The translations under genes were made by a program, and so were the position numbers. This document shows, one piece after another, positions 61,187 to 64,000 of a DNA stretch of 64,000 bases (the stretch's first letter is position 1; every line of letters starts with the position of its first letter). This stretch comes from an uncultured Bacteroidales bacterium. GTDB lineage: Bacteria > Bacteroidota > Bacteroidia > Bacteroidales > P3. Where the stretch lies: contig CAMVMX010000016.1 in NCBI GenBank assembly GCA_947168665.1, forward strand, positions 1 to 64,000, written 5' to 3'. Under the pieces are notes generated by a model. That model worked only from the letters and a program-made list of their open reading frames with translations, made no database searches and had not been told where the DNA came from.

Positions 61187-62062
61187 CTAACGAGCCTTGA
61201 AAATAGCGTCGTGGCTGGTCCACGCGGCGTCCTCGTCGGGCAGACATTCCAGATGGAACATCGGCACCATGGACACCACATCCGACAGCATCTCCACAAT
61301 CATGTCCTGATAGTACTCGTCCTGTGCCAAGGCAGGGGGACAAGAGGGGTGGATGGCGGAGAAAGCCTCGATGGTGTTCAGACGGCGGATACTGTTATAG
61401 GGGGCCTGCGACAACCTCACAACCCCAGCCAGCGGGAACCTCAACTGGTGATAGCAATGGGTCTTGCCACTCCAGGGCGAGCCATACACCACCGCCTCGC
61501 CATTTTCCACGGCCAGCACGGGACTGTCGTCGTTGAGCAGGTGGGCATCCGGGATACTCTTCAGCCACAGGCGGGTGTGCGTACTCTTGCCCGTGCCCGA
61601 CTCGCCGAGAAACAGCACTGCACGGCCCTGATGGACGATGGTGGACGAATGGACCAGAGCCATCTTGCTCCTCATCGAGAGCAGTCCCAGCGCCATCCAC
61701 AAGGCAAACCGCAACATGTCGCGGTCGGCGCCCTCGGTGGCCTCCACCTCGGTGCTTCCGCTCACATAGCGCATCCGCAGCGGGGGAATGGCCTTGTCGT
61801 AAGGCGCCATCGTGAAATAGTACACATCGCCTTTGCGCGCAAACTTACACGACATGACATCGGCCTCGAACACAAAATTGTAGAGCTCCGTCCACTGTTC
61901 CGGCAGTTCTACCGTCCGGCCAAACACCACCTGCCACTCCGGCTCGTCGTATTCAGCCACAAAGACGGGAAAACCCGGCATCTGTCTCAGCATGGCAGAC
62001 TCCTTGTCGCCCACCACACGGAACTTGTGCCCCGCTATCAAAAACGAAATACTGTCAGCCAT
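61187..62062 (-). CDS. HPr kinase-like P-loop protein
   Basis: ATG 62062 gives 291 residues and an 11-nt gap to the pqqD-like gene. The C-terminal half is an HPr-kinase/PEPCK-type ATPase: VHSSTIVHQGRAVLFLGESG, the Walker A GESGTGKST at 153-161, LLNDDSPVL as the Walker B-like acidic pair, and GSPWSGK. The N-terminal 120 residues form an unassigned beta-rich domain. It lacks the conserved HPr kinase C-terminal region and there is no ptsH nearby. It therefore belongs to the HprK-related proteins found with PqqD-like partners in peptide-modification loci. Its phosphorylation target is unknown. Confidence 0.82.
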   Translation of the reverse strand: MADSISFLIAGHKFRVVGDKESAMLRQMPGFPVFVAEYDEPEWQVVFGRTVELPEQWTELYNFVFEADVMSCKFARKGDVYYFTMAPYDKAIPPLRMRYVSGSTEVEATEGADRDMLRFALWMALGLLSMRSKMALVHSSTIVHQGRAVLFLGESGTGKSTHTRLWLKSIPDAHLLNDDSPVLAVENGEAVVYGSPWSGKTHCYHQLRFPLAGVVRLSQAPYNSIRRLNTIEAFSAIHPSCPPALAQDEYYQDMIVEMLSDVVSMVPMFHLECLPDEDAAWTSHDAIFKAR

Positions 62063-62073
62063 AGGGCAATCAT

Positions 62074-62346
62074 TTATTCGGGCAGCAACAAACCGTTCTC
62101 GCGGAGCGTCTGGGCCCATTTCTCGGCATCGGTGCGGGCTGTGGTCTCGTCCACGTTGTAATTGTCAAGCAGCACAGCCACTGCGTCGTCGATGGTGAAA
62201 TCCTTGCCTTGCAATGAGTCCCACATCAGCAGAGCCGACTCGTTGAATGCCACTACACGGGTCATGTCCCCGTTGGTCTTTCCTTGAAGAAGGATAATGT
62301 TCTCGCCCGCCACTTTGCGGACTTTATAAATAGGATTGATTTTCAT
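62074..62346 (-). CDS. PqqD-like peptide chaperone
   Basis: A 90-residue PqqD-family protein, with residues 1-25 as the beta hairpin (YKVRKVAGENIILLQG). The NESALLMWDSL helix and the FTIDDAVAVLLDNYNVDETTARTDAEKW helix pair complete the winged-helix fold of a RiPP recognition element. PqqD proteins hold the leader of a precursor peptide for a modifying enzyme. No precursor-like ORF or radical SAM gene is next to it; the upstream 168 nt hold no small ORF that I find convincing. It is the first gene of the cluster. Confidence 0.85.
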   Translation of the reverse strand: MKINPIYKVRKVAGENIILLQGKTNGDMTRVVAFNESALLMWDSLQGKDFTIDDAVAVLLDNYNVDETTARTDAEKWAQTLRENGLLLPE

Positions 62347-62350
62347 GCTG

Positions 62351-62358
62351 CAAAAATA
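62351..62358 (-). promoter_or_regulatory. -7 element of the PqqD cluster
   Basis: On the minus strand TATTTTTG, an exact TAnnTTTG, ends only 4 nt before the ATG at 62346. If used, the mRNA begins at or next to the start codon. A T-run, not a clear TTG, is at the -33 position. Confidence 0.5.
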
Positions 62359-62514
62359 CTAAAAAAAACTGATATAACAGAAATAAATCATACAACCCAA
62401 TCCCCAGCAACCTCCGGGCCGCACCTCAACAACCCTCCCTACACCGTGCTATGTACTATAACCAAGCCACTTGCACGGGCTGTGGCAGTCCCCTCACCCC
62501 TTGGCGCAAAAGGC

Positions 62515-62793
62515 CTACCCCACCGGTTCGAAAGCCACCTCCACCTCATCGCCGAAGGTCTTTCCTATCTGTCTGCGGATGGCTTTTGTAACCCCGATAA
62601 CGTAGCACACATTCCCCTCTTCGTCCTTCACCCCCATATTGACTATGCTGCCACTGTAGGGCACCCCGTCGAAAGTGGCCTGCACCTTCAACCGGCCTTT
62701 GCCGAACTCTTTACGCAGGTCGTAGGGTACCGCCACGTAGGCGGCATCCAACCCCTCGCTCTGCACCAGCACCGCCCGAAATCTGTACCACAT
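62515..62793 (-). CDS. DUF1905 domain protein
   Basis: A 92-residue protein of the DUF1905 family: W-Y-R-F-R-A-V-L start, AYVAVPYDLRKEFG, VQATFDGVPYSGSI and GVTKAIRRQIGKTFGDEVEV. The fold is a small double-psi-like beta barrel; function unknown. It is 3 nt after ackA and so likely in the same transcript. Confidence 0.87.
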   Translation of the reverse strand: MWYRFRAVLVQSEGLDAAYVAVPYDLRKEFGKGRLKVQATFDGVPYSGSIVNMGVKDEEGNVCYVIGVTKAIRRQIGKTFGDEVEVAFEPVG

Positions 62794-62796
62794 ACT

Positions 62797-63993
62797 TCAG
62801 GCGGTGATAATCTTGAAAGTGTCGATAGCGATGGCCAGCTCCTCGTCGGTGGTGACCACAGCCGTGGTGACACGCGCTCCCGGAACCGAAATGATGGCAT
62901 CCTCGCCAGCCGTCCGGTCGTTCAGCTCCATGTCAATCTCAATCCCCAGCCAGTCCATGTCCTGCAAGATAGCGTGGCGCATAAACCAGGCGTTCTCGCC
63001 TATGCCACCTGTAAAAATCAGCAGATCGCAGCCGTTCATCTGCGCCGCGAATGCACCGATATATTTCTTGCACCGCTGTGCGAACACATCGAAAGCATAG
63101 ATGCAGCGCTGGTCGCCGTTGTTGCGTCCGGCCCAGATGTCGCGCATGTCCTGCGCTCCGCCTGTCAGACCCACCAGCCCGCTCTTCTTATACAGCACGT
63201 CGTTGGTCTGCTGCACACTCAGGCCGGCCTTCTCCATCAGATAGAGCAGCGCACCCACATCGATGTCGCCACAGCGCGACCCCATGGTCAGCCCCTCCAG
63301 CGAGGTCATTCCCATGCTGTTGTTCACGCTCTGGCCGTGGTCGATGGCGCAGATGCTGGCCCCGCTGCCCAGATGACAGCTGATTATCTTCAGGTCCTTC
63401 CAATACTTCCCAGCCAGCTTGGCACCCTTCTTGGCCACAAACCGATGGCTCGTGCCGTGGAAACCATAGCGCCGTATGCCATACTGCTCGTAATACTCGT
63501 AAGGGATTCCATAAAGATAATTCTTGGGCTCGATGGTGAGATTGAACGCCGTGTCGAACACCGCCACCTGCGGCACACCAGGCAGCACCGTCTCCATGGC
63601 CTCCACTCCCATAATGTTTCCCGGTATGTGCAGCGGAGCCAAGTCGGTCAGCGACCGTGCCTGCTCTATCACCTCACGCGTAATAAGAACGCTCTGCTTA
63701 AAAAACTCGCCGCCATGGGCGAAGCGATGACCCACAGCCGACACCTCGGCAATCGAGCCAATCACACCCGTCTGCCCATCCACCAACGCATCCATCACCA
63801 TCTGCAGCCCCGTCGTATGATTGGGGATTGGACATTCAACCACATGTTTCTCGCCCTTGCTGGTACAGGAGAAGATGCCCATCTCCAGCCCGATGCGTTC
63901 CAACAGGCCTTTGGTCAACACCGTCTTGGTGTCTACATCAATCAATTGATACTTTAACGAAGAACTTCCACAATTCAGAACAAGTATTTTCAT
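62797..63993 (-). CDS. ackA: Acetate kinase
   Basis: A 398-residue acetate kinase (ASKHA fold), normal length. The N-terminal VLNCGSSSLKYQLI phosphate motif, GHRFAHGG, VFDTAFN, RRYGFHGTSHR, LGSGASICAI and FTGGIGENAW are all present. It makes ATP from acetyl phosphate at the end of acetate fermentation. The usual partner pta would lie upstream, beyond the right edge. ATG 63993 lies 7 nt from the window end, so the promoter is not visible. Confidence 0.97.
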   Translation of the reverse strand: MKILVLNCGSSSLKYQLIDVDTKTVLTKGLLERIGLEMGIFSCTSKGEKHVVECPIPNHTTGLQMVMDALVDGQTGVIGSIAEVSAVGHRFAHGGEFFKQSVLITREVIEQARSLTDLAPLHIPGNIMGVEAMETVLPGVPQVAVFDTAFNLTIEPKNYLYGIPYEYYEQYGIRRYGFHGTSHRFVAKKGAKLAGKYWKDLKIISCHLGSGASICAIDHGQSVNNSMGMTSLEGLTMGSRCGDIDVGALLYLMEKAGLSVQQTNDVLYKKSGLVGLTGGAQDMRDIWAGRNNGDQRCIYAFDVFAQRCKKYIGAFAAQMNGCDLLIFTGGIGENAWFMRHAILQDMDWLGIEIDMELNDRTAGEDAIISVPGARVTTAVVTTDEELAIAIDTFKIITA

Positions 63994-64000
63994 ATTCTAT

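Noticed and set aside
1..64000. tRNA, rRNA, integrase or phage genes
   Set aside because: I looked for cloverleaf-like segments, rRNA motifs and integrase/phage signatures and saw none.

Overview
The window comes from a GC-rich member of the Bacteroidales (phylum Bacteroidota). Three signals support this. Type A C-terminal sorting domains of the type IX secretion system (T9SS) recur, with tails such as KLIVR and KIILR. Promoters are of the Bacteroidota TTG-N17-20-TAnnTTTG form. The gene order DUF4271-hemD-rnpA-yidD is typical of the phylum. It looks like a draft or metagenome assembly, because an exact Illumina P5 adapter sits inside two genes.

Layout. 1-5.3 kb (+): a gene tail, an unrecognised AT-rich exported protein, and two T9SS proteins with InlB-B-like repeats and almost identical sorting domains. 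5.6-12.1 kb (-): a likely operon lpxK, cutC, a transglutaminase-like lipoprotein and a T9SS protein with fibronectin type III (FN3) domains. 12.3-17.7 kb: an oxygen and peroxide defence block with flavodiiron protein, flavin reductase-rubredoxin and ferritin in one + operon, a YwqG-like protein, a divergent pair of small winged-helix protein and flavodoxin, and reverse rubrerythrin. 18.1-23.8 kb (-): a C10 (streptopain) protease with a sorting domain, a tandem-repeat lipoprotein, an outer-membrane/coiled-coil protein and hisS.

24.0-47.7 kb (-): three very large secreted adhesin-like proteins (about 2,620, 2,607 and 2,157 aa). They are built from FN3 domains, cleaved-adhesin (choice-of-anchor J) domains, CUB-like domains and a roughly 180-residue module I cannot name. 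The first two share an exact 1.15-kb 3' end, and both are interrupted there by the adapter. 47.9-53.2 kb (+): a gingipain-like C25 protease followed by DUF4271, hemD, rnpA and yidD. 53.4-54.5 kb (-): a DEDDh exonuclease and a small phospholipase D (PLD) nuclease. 54.5-57.0 kb (+): a long structured leader, a small ORF and a fimbrillin-like lipoprotein. 57.3-62.3 kb (-): a run of pqqD-like, HPr-kinase-like, S26 peptidase-VanZ fusion, GT2 glycosyltransferase and dipeptidyl peptidase IV genes. 62.5-64.0 kb (-): ackA and a DUF1905 gene.

The dominant theme is the cell surface: at least eight T9SS substrates and proteases (C10, C25, S9) beside adhesins, as expected of a host- or biofilm-associated asaccharolytic or proteolytic Bacteroidales. 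The best candidate for an under-described system is the PqqD / HprK-like / S26-VanZ cluster at 60.3-62.3 kb. The most certain unusual observation is technical: the sequencing adapter creates false stop codons in two giant genes.
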